Shown: in pieces, positions 36,098 to 44,419 of the stretch
Layout: every line of letters begins with the position of its first letter
Position numbering within the stretch: the first letter of the stretch is position 1
Assembly: GCA_033762375.1 (NCBI GenBank)
Contig: JANRLQ010000097.1
Location: 1 to 64,000 of the forward strand
Direction: 5' to 3'
Length of the DNA stretch: 64,000 nt
Source: RDXT01 sp033762375
GTDB taxonomy: Bacteria; Bacteroidota; Bacteroidia; J057
The notes under the pieces: model-generated
Told to the model about the DNA's origin: nothing
The model's input: the letters and a program-made list of their open reading frames with translations, nothing else
The model's database searches: none
Made by a program: the position numbers and the translations under genes

Positions 36098-38194
36098 TCA
36101 GGCGACGGTGCCCAGGAGGGCATTGCGCCGGACATACGCATGAAAATACGCCCGGAGGGCCTGGTGCTCAGGGACCGTCAGGTCGGGGTCTGCCTCTGTC
36201 AGGGCAAAAGCTGCATCCCGGGCCAGCCGCAGGAGGGGTCCGTCCTCTACGATGTCCGCCAGTTGGAACTCCGGCACGCCGCTCTGCCGGGTACCCAGAA
36301 AGTCACCCGGCCCCCGGAGTTCGAGGTCTATCTCTGCTATTTTAAAGCCATCCTGGGTCTCTTTCATGGCCTGAAGCCGCTTGCGCCCGTCTGCCGAGAG
36401 TTTGGGGCCCGCCATCAGGATACAGTAGGACTGTGCCGTGCCCCGGCCCACCCGCCCCCTGAGCTGGTGGAGCTGAGAGAGTCCAAACCGCTCGGCGTTT
36501 TCGATGATCATCACGGAGGAGTTGGGTACGTCCACCCCGACCTCGATGACCGTGGTCGAGACCAGGATATGGGTTTTGCGGGTGGCAAACAGCTGCATTT
36601 CCACGTCCTTGTTTTCAGGCTTCATGCGCCCGTGGATCATCCCGACCTTGTGCTGGGGAAAAGCCTTCTGGAGTAATTCAAATCCCTGCTCAGCAGCCAG
36701 CAGGTCTGATTTTTCGGATTCTTCAACGAGGGGATAGACCACATACACCTGCCGTCCCTCGGCCAGTTCCCGTCTGACAAATCCGAACACCTCCAGCCGC
36801 CGGGATTCTCCGTACACAAATGTCTGGATCGGCTGCCGACCCGGCGGCAACTCGTCTATGATGGACACGTCCACGTCTCCGTACGCTGTCATGGCCAGGG
36901 TGCGGGGGATCGGGGTTGCGGTCATGATCATGTTGTGGGGAAACGGATCAGCTTTTTGCCAGAGTTTGGCCCGCTGCATGACCCCAAACTTGTGCTGCTC
37001 ATCAATGACCACCAAGCCCAGCCGGTGAAATACCACCGGGTCCTCAATCAGGGCATGGGTTCCGATGAGGATATCAATCTCGCCAGCGGCCAGGGCTTCC
37101 AGGAGCGCCTGCCGTTCTTTTTTGCGCTGCCCGCCTGTGATCAGGCCTGCCCGCAGCCCAATTTTGGCTGCCATCTGGCTGATTTTTTGGTAGTGTTGTT
37201 CCGCCAGAATGCTCGTGGGGGCCATGATCGCAGACTGAAATCCATTGTCCCGTGCGATAAGCATGGTCATAAAGGCCACCATCGTTTTGCCACTGCCGAC
37301 GTCGCCCTGTACCAGGCGGTTCATCTGGACCGGTTGTGCCAGGTCCCGGCGAATCTCTTTGAGCACCCGTTTTTGTGCGCCGGTGAGCTCAAACGGCATA
37401 TGCTCTGCAAAAAACGTATGGAATAAAGTACCCACCTGCGTGAAGGGGGCGGCCCGGTGAGCAGCCCGTGCAGCAGCCCGGCGACGGGCCAGGAGCAGCT
37501 GAAAAAAGAACAACTCGTCAAACTTCAGCCGGTGACGTGCGGCCTGGAGGGTATCAAAGTCACGGGGGAAGTGAATCTGGTGCAGGGCCTCCGGCCGGCT
37601 CATCAGCCCGTACTGGTGCAGCATAGCAGGAGGGAGTATTTCTTCAATGGCGTGTCCCGCCTCCTCCAGGAGTTGCTGCATGAGGGCCCTGAAACCCCTG
37701 GCATCCAGGCTGACCCGCTTGAGTTTGTCCGTAGAGGCATAAAAAGGAACAATCTGGAGGGTATTCCGGGGGCCGTCCTCCTCCTGGCGGAGGGCATCCA
37801 TTTCCGGATGGGTGATCTGCCAGCGCCCGTTAAACTGGGAGGGCGTCCCGAAGACAGCTATTTCCTCACCGGCTTTCAGACTTTTCTGGACCCATTTGAT
37901 ACTCTGAAACCAGATCAGGTCCAGCGAGCCGGATCCGTCGCTGAAGGTGGCCGTGAGCACACTTTTGCCATGCCGGGTCTCAGTCAGGGAGATCTGGAGG
38001 ATCCGCCCGATCAATACAGCGGCTTGTCCGCTGATAAGCTCAGCGATCCGGCTGATCCGGCTCCGGTCCACGTACTTGCGCGGGAAGTACTGGATCAGGT
38101 CGCCATATGTACGGATATTACACTCCGCCCGCAGGGCTTCAGCCCGGGCGGGACCTACACGGCGGAGGTACATAATATCTTTATTCCAGATCAT
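36098..38194 (-). CDS. recG: ATP-dependent DNA helicase RecG
   Basis: 698 residues, the normal RecG length. It remodels stalled replication forks and branch-migrates Holliday junctions. An N-terminal wedge/OB domain (about 1-160: YLRRVGPARAEAL, GDLIQYFPRKYVDRS) binds branched DNA. Helicase motifs follow: Walker A GDVGSGKTMVAF, motif Ia MAPTSILAEQH, DEQH box VIDEQHKFGV, motif III TATPIPRTLAMT, and motifs V-VI (STTVIEVGVDVPN, QLRGRVGRG). The start ATG overlaps the stop of the upstream NeuD-like gene by four bases, so it is probably co-translated with it. Confidence 0.97.
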   Translation of the reverse strand: MIWNKDIMYLRRVGPARAEALRAECNIRTYGDLIQYFPRKYVDRSRISRIAELISGQAAVLIGRILQISLTETRHGKSVLTATFSDGSGSLDLIWFQSIKWVQKSLKAGEEIAVFGTPSQFNGRWQITHPEMDALRQEEDGPRNTLQIVPFYASTDKLKRVSLDARGFRALMQQLLEEAGHAIEEILPPAMLHQYGLMSRPEALHQIHFPRDFDTLQAARHRLKFDELFFFQLLLARRRAAARAAHRAAPFTQVGTLFHTFFAEHMPFELTGAQKRVLKEIRRDLAQPVQMNRLVQGDVGSGKTMVAFMTMLIARDNGFQSAIMAPTSILAEQHYQKISQMAAKIGLRAGLITGGQRKKERQALLEALAAGEIDILIGTHALIEDPVVFHRLGLVVIDEQHKFGVMQRAKLWQKADPFPHNMIMTATPIPRTLAMTAYGDVDVSIIDELPPGRQPIQTFVYGESRRLEVFGFVRRELAEGRQVYVVYPLVEESEKSDLLAAEQGFELLQKAFPQHKVGMIHGRMKPENKDVEMQLFATRKTHILVSTTVIEVGVDVPNSSVMIIENAERFGLSQLHQLRGRVGRGTAQSYCILMAGPKLSADGRKRLQAMKETQDGFKIAEIDLELRGPGDFLGTRQSGVPEFQLADIVEDGPLLRLARDAAFALTEADPDLTVPEHQALRAYFHAYVRRNALLGTVA

Positions 38195-38874
38195 ACACGT
38201 ATCGGGTCTCCGGGTGAACCCAGCGCCCTGATCGGGCGGGCAGGAACCCCGACATATACAGTCTCCGGCGCCAGGTCGCGGGTCGCTACAGCGCCGGCAC
38301 CGAGTACAGCCTTGTCTCCGGCCTGTACCCCCGGCAAAAGTACAGCACCTGTTCCGATTTCACACGATTCTCCGAGGATTACCCCGCCGCTGAGGTGTGC
38401 CCCGGGTGCGACAGTGGTGTAGGCTCCGATACGGGTATCGTGGCCTACTGTTACAGCCAGGTTGAGGATGGTGAAGGGTCCCAGGTAAATATCTGTGGTG
38501 AGGATACATCCGGCACAGATGATACACCCGGCGCCGATCTCTATCCGGGCAGACCGGAGTACCCCCGGATGAATCAGCGTCGCTGCCTGAAAACCAGCCG
38601 CCAGATACTGCTCAGCCAGGGACTGGCGGAGTGCGGAGTTGCCTATTGCCACGACAACCTGTACCTCCCGGCTCAGGTGTGCCAGGGCCCATACATCATC
38701 CCCCAGCACCGGTATATCGTGCAGGTGTGTCCCGGCAGGTGCTGCTGCGATACATCCGATGACAGACATCTTGGTGCCGGCAGCCGTGATTTCCTGCACC
38801 AGCCACAGGACCTCCCGCGCAAATCCGCCTGCACCGATCAGGACTATTTGGGGAGTTTCAGTTGGAGACAACAT
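38191..38874 (-). CDS. NeuD/PglD-family sugar O-acyltransferase
   Basis: 227 residues. An N-terminal Rossmann-like domain (QIVLIGAGGFAREVLWLV, then VQVVVAIGNSALRQ) is followed by a left-handed beta helix of hexapeptide repeats (IEIGAGCIICAGCILTTDIY, IGAYTTVAPGAHLSGGVILG, CEIGTGAVLLPGVQAGDKAV). The end, VYVGVPARPIR, is typical. Family members acetylate sialic acids or amino-sugars using acetyl-CoA. The His used as base is probably that of VTVGHDTRIGAY. No nonulosonate or glycan genes are nearby, so the substrate is open. ATG 38874 is preferred over 38913, since family members begin just before the GxGG loop. The stop overlaps the recG start (ATGA). Confidence 0.9.
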   Translation of the reverse strand: MLSPTETPQIVLIGAGGFAREVLWLVQEITAAGTKMSVIGCIAAAPAGTHLHDIPVLGDDVWALAHLSREVQVVVAIGNSALRQSLAEQYLAAGFQAATLIHPGVLRSARIEIGAGCIICAGCILTTDIYLGPFTILNLAVTVGHDTRIGAYTTVAPGAHLSGGVILGESCEIGTGAVLLPGVQAGDKAVLGAGAVATRDLAPETVYVGVPARPIRALGSPGDPIRV

Positions 38875-38930
38875 AAAGGTTTGATTATCTGTGCAAACTC
38901 CATTAAATTGCATGTTTAAAGATAGCTACT

Positions 38931-39917
38931 ATGCTCGAACCAGCTCGTATGTATGTATCCGGACTGGCGATTGCCCTGGCACTCCTGTCTCTCAGTGCCT
39001 GCACATCTCAGGACGGGGTGTCAGGTTTACGCTCCACCTGGGATGCACGTGAGGATGATATCCCGCAAGACAAGGTAGCTATCTGTGTCTGGCCGCAGGT
39101 GGGACTCCGGGTGGAGCCCAGCCGTAAGCGGTATACCCGGGACAATAAATCCAATTTTATCGCGACCATTTTTTATGGCGAAAAAGTGGAGGTACTGCCT
39201 GACTCTACCGTCCGCGAAGATAATAACAATACCTGGATGCGGGTGCGGCTGCGGGACTCTACCATTGGCTGGGTGAATGAGTACCTTTTTGAGCGTAATG
39301 CCCGGCTGGCTGTTGTCCTCGGAGAGGCCCAGCTGTACCTCCGTCCCGACCTGATGACCCTGCGGGATGACAAACTCGAAACAGGGGAGATCGTCGTCGT
39401 GTCTGCTGAGCAGCCCAACTGGATCCAGATCACCGGACGTGAAAAACGCAAAAAAGGCTGGATCCAGAAAGTAGACAATCTCAGCCTCAACAACCGGGAC
39501 GTATGGGCTGCACTGTTATATTACAAAGCCGGGCAAGAGCGGTCCCCCGCAGCCAAAGTCGAAAAACTCCAGGCGGCCCTGGCAGATGAAGTAGCTGCCA
39601 GCTCCCGTCTCAAACCCCTCATTGAGTCTAAACTTGCCGAGCTGCGCGAGGTCAAACCCGACCAGGCTACATCCGAGCAGGAAAACCGGCTGCAGATTAT
39701 AGCCAGCCGGGTCGCCATTCACAAAGAACCCAAACCCGACTCCTCCAATGTGGTCACGGAGCTGGTACAGGGAGATTACTGCACCATCGTCTCCAAAGGA
39801 GAGCCTGCCAGCATAGATACCCATAAAGATTATTGGTACAAAGTCCGTTTTGAGGACCAGGAAGGGTGGGTATTTGGGTATTATACGTCTCTCCGGTCCG
39901 GGACCGCCACACCCTGA
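38931..39917 (+). CDS. Lipoprotein with bacterial SH3 domains
   Basis: 328 residues. A signal peptide with lipobox LSLSAC (Cys about 24) predicts lipid anchoring. Three SH3b-like domains are seen: about 47-120 (LRVEPSRKRYTRDN, VEVLPDSTVRED, TIGWVNEYLF), about 125-180 (AQLYLRPDLMTLRD, NWIQITG, KGWIQKVDNL), and about 245-325 (VAIHKEPKPDSSNVVTELVQ, YWYKVRFEDQEGWVFGYYTS). A helical linker separates the second and third. SH3b domains often bind peptidoglycan or peptides, and no catalytic domain is attached. The convergent neighbour is a TlpA-like gene, 6 bp away. The divergent neighbour is the NeuD-like gene. Confidence 0.88.
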   Translation: MLEPARMYVSGLAIALALLSLSACTSQDGVSGLRSTWDAREDDIPQDKVAICVWPQVGLRVEPSRKRYTRDNKSNFIATIFYGEKVEVLPDSTVREDNNNTWMRVRLRDSTIGWVNEYLFERNARLAVVLGEAQLYLRPDLMTLRDDKLETGEIVVVSAEQPNWIQITGREKRKKGWIQKVDNLSLNNRDVWAALLYYKAGQERSPAAKVEKLQAALADEVAASSRLKPLIESKLAELREVKPDQATSEQENRLQIIASRVAIHKEPKPDSSNVVTELVQGDYCTIVSKGEPASIDTHKDYWYKVRFEDQEGWVFGYYTSLRSGTATP

Positions 39918-39923
39918 TCAGCC

Positions 39924-40424
39924 TCAGGGCAAACGGAGCAGTTGCTGGTACAGTTCCTGCTCCTTGCCGGGTTCGTAGGTATTGTATTGATAGACAATTT
40001 CGCCTGCCTGGTTGATGAGAAAGGTGTGCGGTATATTAACCACCCCCATTTGGCGCTTGAGTTGGGTGCTGTGATCTATCACCAGGTTGTAGGTCCAGCC
40101 TTTGCTGGCAGCCAGGGTACTGATACGGCTGGCTTCCCGTGGGTCATCTATAGAAACAGCATACAGCGTCACCCCTGTGCGTGCCTGCATATCCCCGTAC
40201 AGGGCCTGTATGGCATTCAGCTCCTGCATACAGGGACGGCACCAGGTCGCCCAGAAACTCACAATGACAGGTCCTTTGCCTGTTTGCCAGGTTTCTGTGG
40301 AGATGGACTGACCAGTCAGGGTCTGTACCGTCACAGCAGGAAGATGGGCAGTGCCCTGTGCGCGGAGGAGGCGGGAGCTGGACACCAGGGCCAGACAACC
40401 CAATACCATAACAACAATACGCAT
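39924..40424 (-). CDS. TlpA-like periplasmic thiol-disulfide oxidoreductase
   Basis: 166 residues: a signal peptide (IVVMVLGCLALVSSSRLLRAQ), then an AhpC/TSA-type thioredoxin fold. The redox motif is WCRPC (Cys62, Cys65) in VIVSFWATWCRPCMQEL, and the cis-Pro loop is GVVNIPHTFLINQAGEIVYQ. Expected to reduce disulfides in the periplasm, for example in cytochrome c maturation or oxidative defence. No cytochrome or Ccm gene is close. The Cys in VLGC is followed by a further hydrophobic stretch, so a cleaved signal after RAQ fits better than a lipobox. It stands alone, converging on the SH3b lipoprotein gene. Confidence 0.93.
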   Translation of the reverse strand: MRIVVMVLGCLALVSSSRLLRAQGTAHLPAVTVQTLTGQSISTETWQTGKGPVIVSFWATWCRPCMQELNAIQALYGDMQARTGVTLYAVSIDDPREASRISTLAASKGWTYNLVIDHSTQLKRQMGVVNIPHTFLINQAGEIVYQYNTYEPGKEQELYQQLLRLP

Positions 40425-40543
40425 GTCTCAGTGCTAATTTTAGAGGTCATTTGGGTATGGGAAACCCTGCAAGCTACAGAAATTCACGGGTGTGATATGA
40501 ATTTTCGAGCAGGATTCTGAATTAGGCAGTACCTTTATGCCCT

Positions 40544-41689
40544 ATGTCATCCCGCGAGACCATCTACACGGTAGGAGAGGTGACGGCTTTTGTCCGCCAC
40601 CTGCTGGAGTCGGCCCCTGAGTTACAGGCGGTTTCGATTTCCGGTGAGGTATCCAACCTCACATATCATGGATCAGGCCATGTGTATTTTACGATCAAGG
40701 ACGACAGTGCCCAGTTGAGTTGTGTGATGTTCAGGGCGTATGCCCAGTATGCGCCCCGGATGCAGGCGGGAGACCGTATTATCGCTGCCGGGAGCATGAC
40801 CGTGTACCCACCCAGAGGGTACTATCAGCTGATGGTGCGCTCCGTACGTAAAGAGGGCCTGGGAGACCTCTACCAGCGGTTTGTGGCTCTCAAGGATCGG
40901 CTGAAAGAAGAAGGTTTGTTTGACGAGAGTCGTAAAAAACCAGTACCGGCTGTGCCCCGTGTCATCGCCGTCATTACCTCGCCTACCGGAGCGGCACTGC
41001 GGGACATCCTCCAGACCCTGGAGCGGCGCTGGGGGATCGGGCGTGTGATTGTGATTCCGGCTACGGTGCAGGGTGAGCAGGGCGCAGACTCGATCGTGCA
41101 GGCCTTGTCCCAGGCGCAGGCGACCCCGGCAGAGGTAATCATTCTGGCGCGGGGCGGGGGCTCGCTGGAAGACCTCTGGAATTTTAATGAAGAGCGGGTG
41201 GCACGGGCCATCGTAGCCAGCCGGATCCCTGTCATCACCGGGATCGGGCATGAGACAGATGTGACCATTGCAGACTTTGCAGCAGACCTGCGTGCCTCGA
41301 CCCCTACCGCTGCCGCAGAGCGTGTGGCACCGGACCGGGACGCTGTGTATCATACCCTGGATGAGTATGAAACCCAGCTGGCACGCGGGCTGCGGTATTA
41401 TATAGACTTCAAGCGGCAGGTGCTCGACGATTACAGCCGTCGCCTGGAGCAGGCTGTGCGTCAGCTTATCCGCGACAAACGCCAGGCACTGGATCTCCTG
41501 TTTGCCAGGCTTCAGGCCCAGGACATCACGGCCCTCCTCCGGCAGGGGTATACCCTGACCCTACATCAGGGTCGTATCCTGCGCTCAGCGGCTGAGATTC
41601 AGCCAGGTGACCAGCTCACCACGATCTTCACAGACGGTCGCGTCACCAGCCAGGTGGAAAATTCCCCAAAACCGTCCGGAGAGATATAA
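40544..41689 (+). CDS. xseA: Exodeoxyribonuclease VII large subunit
   Basis: Catalytic subunit of ExoVII, which degrades single-stranded DNA from both ends in repair. 381 residues, a little short of E. coli XseA (about 456); the Bacteroidota forms are often shorter, with a reduced C-terminal coiled coil. An N-terminal OB fold (about 8-100: VSISGEVSNLTYHGSGHVYF, DDSAQLSCVMF) is followed by the catalytic core with VIAVITSPTGAALRDIL, ILARGGGSLEDLWNFNEE and TGIGHETDVTIADFAADLRA. A coiled-coil stretch for XseB binding is at about 285-345. xseB follows after 33 bp. Confidence 0.96.
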   Translation: MSSRETIYTVGEVTAFVRHLLESAPELQAVSISGEVSNLTYHGSGHVYFTIKDDSAQLSCVMFRAYAQYAPRMQAGDRIIAAGSMTVYPPRGYYQLMVRSVRKEGLGDLYQRFVALKDRLKEEGLFDESRKKPVPAVPRVIAVITSPTGAALRDILQTLERRWGIGRVIVIPATVQGEQGADSIVQALSQAQATPAEVIILARGGGSLEDLWNFNEERVARAIVASRIPVITGIGHETDVTIADFAADLRASTPTAAAERVAPDRDAVYHTLDEYETQLARGLRYYIDFKRQVLDDYSRRLEQAVRQLIRDKRQALDLLFARLQAQDITALLRQGYTLTLHQGRILRSAAEIQPGDQLTTIFTDGRVTSQVENSPKPSGEI

Positions 41690-41722
41690 GAGACAAGTTT
41701 TTTTATTATTTTGCCGTTCACT

Positions 41723-41938
41723 ATGGAAAACCAGACGCCCCCATTCTCCCTGGAAGATCAGCTGACTGAGATACGGCGGATCATTGATACCATGCAAAAA
41801 GGTGTCTCAGATTTTGACCGGCAGGTGGCCCTGTTTCAGCGGGGCAATGAGCTGATCGCAGGTTGCAGAACCTATCTTGATACAGCCGAGATGCAGGTGC
41901 AGCAGCTTATTGACGGTAAGTTGACCTCACTTGATTAA
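41723..41938 (+). CDS. xseB: Exodeoxyribonuclease VII small subunit
   Basis: 71 residues from ATG 41723; a TTG at 41711 is in frame but less likely. The family pattern is clear: SLEDQLTEIRRIIDTMQ, followed by an amphipathic helix SDFDRQVALFQRGNELIAGC and TYLDTAEMQVQQLI. Several XseB chains wrap the long coiled coil of XseA and are needed for activity. The typical acidic pairing with xseA is met by its position right after it. The DUF3127 gene follows at 41991. Confidence 0.93.
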   Translation: MENQTPPFSLEDQLTEIRRIIDTMQKGVSDFDRQVALFQRGNELIAGCRTYLDTAEMQVQQLIDGKLTSLD

Positions 41939-41990
41939 TCCCCCGGATATTCACCTATCAGACCCAAAAAACCAGACCAATTTATTCCCC

Positions 41991-42377
41991 ATGAATTATA
42001 GCCTCTCCGGAAAACTACACCGTAAGTTTGACACGGTTACCGTCTCTGATAAGTTTCGCAAGCGCGAGTTTGTCCTTGAAATTTCCGACGGATCACCTTA
42101 TACCCAGTACATCAGCCTCCAGCTGACCCAGGACAAGTGTGCCCTCATAGATGCTCACCAGCCGGGTGCCAACCTGACGGTGGAGTTCAACCTGCGCGGT
42201 CGTGAGTGGAAAAGTCCTCAGGGAGAGATCAAGTATTTTAATACCCTGGAAGCCTGGCGAGTCCAGGGAGCCGCTCAGCAGCCCGCCGATGCAGGCCGCG
42301 ACCGCTACGAAAATCCCCCGCCGGTAGCCCCTGTGGATGCCATCAGCCTGGGTGACGAGGACGATCTGCCCTTCTGA
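41991..42377 (+). CDS. DUF3127 protein with an SSB-like acidic C-terminal tip
   Basis: 128 residues from ATG 41991; the longer in-frame start at 41931 overlaps xseB and adds an unconserved leader. The body (about 1-95) is DUF3127: SLSGKLHRKFDTVTVSDKFR, KREFVLEISDG, YISLQLTQDKC, NLTVEFNLRGREW. This beta-rich domain is widespread in Bacteroidota and looks OB-like, but its function is not established. A linker follows, ending in GDEDDLPF. The final DDLPF closely resembles the DDDIPF tip by which SSB recruits repair enzymes. Its place directly after xseA-xseB makes a single-strand DNA role plausible; this is inference. Confidence 0.85.
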   Translation: MNYSLSGKLHRKFDTVTVSDKFRKREFVLEISDGSPYTQYISLQLTQDKCALIDAHQPGANLTVEFNLRGREWKSPQGEIKYFNTLEAWRVQGAAQQPADAGRDRYENPPPVAPVDAISLGDEDDLPF

Positions 42378-42421
42378 GAGGCAGGATACCCGAATCTTTT
42401 TGTTCCGAAAACTAAGGTACA

Positions 42422-42456
42422 GGTAACCCGGAATGGCGCGACTGCTCCGGGTGACC
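42422..42456. terminator. Hairpin after the xse/DUF3127 genes
   Basis: GGTAACCCGGA (42422-42432) and TCCGGGTGACC (42446-42456) pair with a single mismatch around a 13-base loop. No T-run follows on the plus strand, so it is at best a weak or factor-assisted terminator. The rest of 42378-42687 shows no gene and no clear promoter. Confidence 0.4.
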
Positions 42457-42687
42457 CTATGCAGACACATTTTAGTACCTCTCTGCCCCAATTCATTCAT
42501 TCTTAGGGCAATTTTTTCACATCTGCTGCTATCAACGTAGGGTAGCATCTGAAAAAATTGTACCTTTTCCCGGAAAATCTTACATCTGGCCTTCCGGATT
42601 GTTTTTATTTAGAGGCTCAGACAGTTTGATAAGTGGTACGTTTTTTCAATTTTAGCTCACGCAAACCAACTAACATACAGAGCGGGT

Positions 42688-43080
42688 ATGGCAACATATA
42701 AGAGTGTGATGCTGGTGGATGACAGCGAAATTGACAACATCATCAATGAAAAAATCATAGAAGCGAGCAACTTCTCTGATAAAATCCTGGTGTTCCAGAC
42801 AGGAGAAGATGCGCTTACGTTTCTGCGCGAGCACCAGGAGAATGAGGCTGAGCTACCGGAAATTGTGTTTCTGGACATCAATATGCCTATTATGGATGGG
42901 TTTCAGTTTTTGGAGGAGTTTGAAAAATTCGCCAATGCTGTCCTTTCCAAATGTAAGATTATCATGCTTTCGTCCTCTATCAGCCCCAAGGACATAGACC
43001 GGGCTGCGGGCAATAAGTATGTAAAAAAGTACCTGAACAAACCGCTGAACGCTCGTTATCTCGAAGCGATCACGGTCTGA
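42688..43080 (+). CDS. Single-domain CheY-like response regulator
   Basis: 130 residues, a receiver domain and nothing else. The acidic pocket is VMLVDDSEID, the phospho-accepting Asp lies in IVFLDINMPIMDGF (about residue 62), the Thr/Ser switch is in IIMLSSSISPKD, and the conserved Lys is in YLNKPLN. There is no output domain, so it must act through protein contact. The spaced DDSEIDNIINEKII opening is typical of Bacteroidota stand-alone receivers. No histidine kinase is nearby. Its own intrinsic terminator follows, so it is a single-gene unit. Confidence 0.96.
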   Translation: MATYKSVMLVDDSEIDNIINEKIIEASNFSDKILVFQTGEDALTFLREHQENEAELPEIVFLDINMPIMDGFQFLEEFEKFANAVLSKCKIIMLSSSISPKDIDRAAGNKYVKKYLNKPLNARYLEAITV

Positions 43081-43110
43081 GGCATGGCTTATTTAGTCAG
43101 AGAAGTGCAG

Positions 43111-43143
43111 GCCGGTTGACACGCTGGGTCAGCCGGCTTTTTT
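43111..43143 (+). terminator. Strong intrinsic terminator of the response regulator gene
   Basis: GCCGGTTGAC (43111-43120) pairs with GTCAGCCGGC (43128-43137) as a 10-bp stem with one G-T pair and a 7-base loop. Six T residues follow. Confidence 0.93.
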
Positions 43144-43174
43144 ATGCGGTAGTATTACAGATTTTTTTCGGGAT

Positions 43175-44335
43175 ATGGCCTCTATCTACCGCAATCGCAA
43201 TGTCTGGTTGTTTGGGCTGATCTCGCTCGGGACGGACCTGGCGAGCCAGATGATAGTGCCTTTTGTACCGGGTTTTCTCACCCAGCTCGGTGCCAACAAA
43301 AGCCTGATCGGCCTCATCGAGGGAATCGCTGATACCACTGCGGCACTGATGCGTGCCGTGTTTGGTCGTATGACAGACCAGTATGGTCACCACAAGGGGT
43401 TTATTGCCCTGGGATACGGCCTTTCCAATTTGTCCAAGCCTTTTTTGTACCTGGCTTCTGCTCCCTGGCAGGTCCTCGGCATCCGGTTTCTGGACCGGCT
43501 CGGCAAGGCTGCCCGCAACCCTGCCCGGGATGCGCTGCTGGCGGCCTCAGTTTCGGAAACTGACCGGGGACAGGCCTTTGGATTTAACCGCGCCCTGGAC
43601 CGGGCGGGAGCCATCGGAGGCCCGCTGTTAGCCCTGCTGGTGCTGCACATCTGGCCCGGTAATATCCCGATGGTATTTCTCTGGGCTGCCGTGCCTGCTA
43701 TCCTCACCTTGCTCCTGATACCGCTGATACGCACCCGGCAGATCCTGACCCGAAAGCTGGACGCCAAAACAGCTGCCCCCCTTCACAACCAGCCCTTCAG
43801 CGGGTTTCTGATCGCCAATACACTGTTTACGCTGGGAAGTGTTTCTGATGCATTCATCATCCTCCGGGCGACAGAGTTGGGGATTACGGTCTATCAGATA
43901 CCCTGGCTCTGGATGGGGTATAATGCTGTCTGTGTCGTATCTGCCCAGGTCCTGGGCGTGGTCTCAGACCGGGTACCACGGCGGCGTATGATCTTGTTTT
44001 CTTATGGGTGTTTTGCCGGGGTGATGGCAGGTATGGCCCTGGCCTCTCACGGGTGGCATATATGGGCACTGACAGCGGGATACGGCGTGTATTACGGACT
44101 ATCGGCTGGGGTGTACAAGGCGTATGTGGCCGATCTGGTGCCTGCTGCCCGCCGTGCCTCTGCCTTCGGGGTGTTCAGCACCTTCGAAGGCCTGGCGATC
44201 CTGCCCGCAGCCCTGATGATGGGGGCACTCTGGGATACGATGGGGAGCAAGGTTGCCTTCGGTCTGCCCGTGGCGTGTGCGCTGCTGGCGATGTTTTTCC
44301 TGATAGGGTGGACGCGGCGTCAACAGCAGGCCTGA
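43175..44335 (+). CDS. MFS transporter
   Basis: 386 residues and about twelve membrane segments, the usual size of a short major facilitator. Signature A-like motif between TM2 and TM3 is GRMTDQYGHHKGFIALGYGL, and the matching one in the second half is GVVSDRVPRRRMILFSYG. An N-terminal GLISLGTDLASQMIVPFVPG and SKPFLYLASAPWQVLGIRFL with DRLGKAARNPARDALLA resemble a poorly characterised MFS subgroup seen in many bacteria. The substrate cannot be told. It stands alone between a terminator and the convergent TonB-dependent receptor gene. Confidence 0.93.
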   Translation: MASIYRNRNVWLFGLISLGTDLASQMIVPFVPGFLTQLGANKSLIGLIEGIADTTAALMRAVFGRMTDQYGHHKGFIALGYGLSNLSKPFLYLASAPWQVLGIRFLDRLGKAARNPARDALLAASVSETDRGQAFGFNRALDRAGAIGGPLLALLVLHIWPGNIPMVFLWAAVPAILTLLLIPLIRTRQILTRKLDAKTAAPLHNQPFSGFLIANTLFTLGSVSDAFIILRATELGITVYQIPWLWMGYNAVCVVSAQVLGVVSDRVPRRRMILFSYGCFAGVMAGMALASHGWHIWALTAGYGVYYGLSAGVYKAYVADLVPAARRASAFGVFSTFEGLAILPAALMMGALWDTMGSKVAFGLPVACALLAMFFLIGWTRRQQQA

Positions 44336-44419
44336 ACCGCCACAGCCCCTGCCTGTGATAATAGGGTGTGGGATGGCAATCCGTACCGCTGCTGACGCCC
44401 GGTCGTTGCTGAATTCCGG

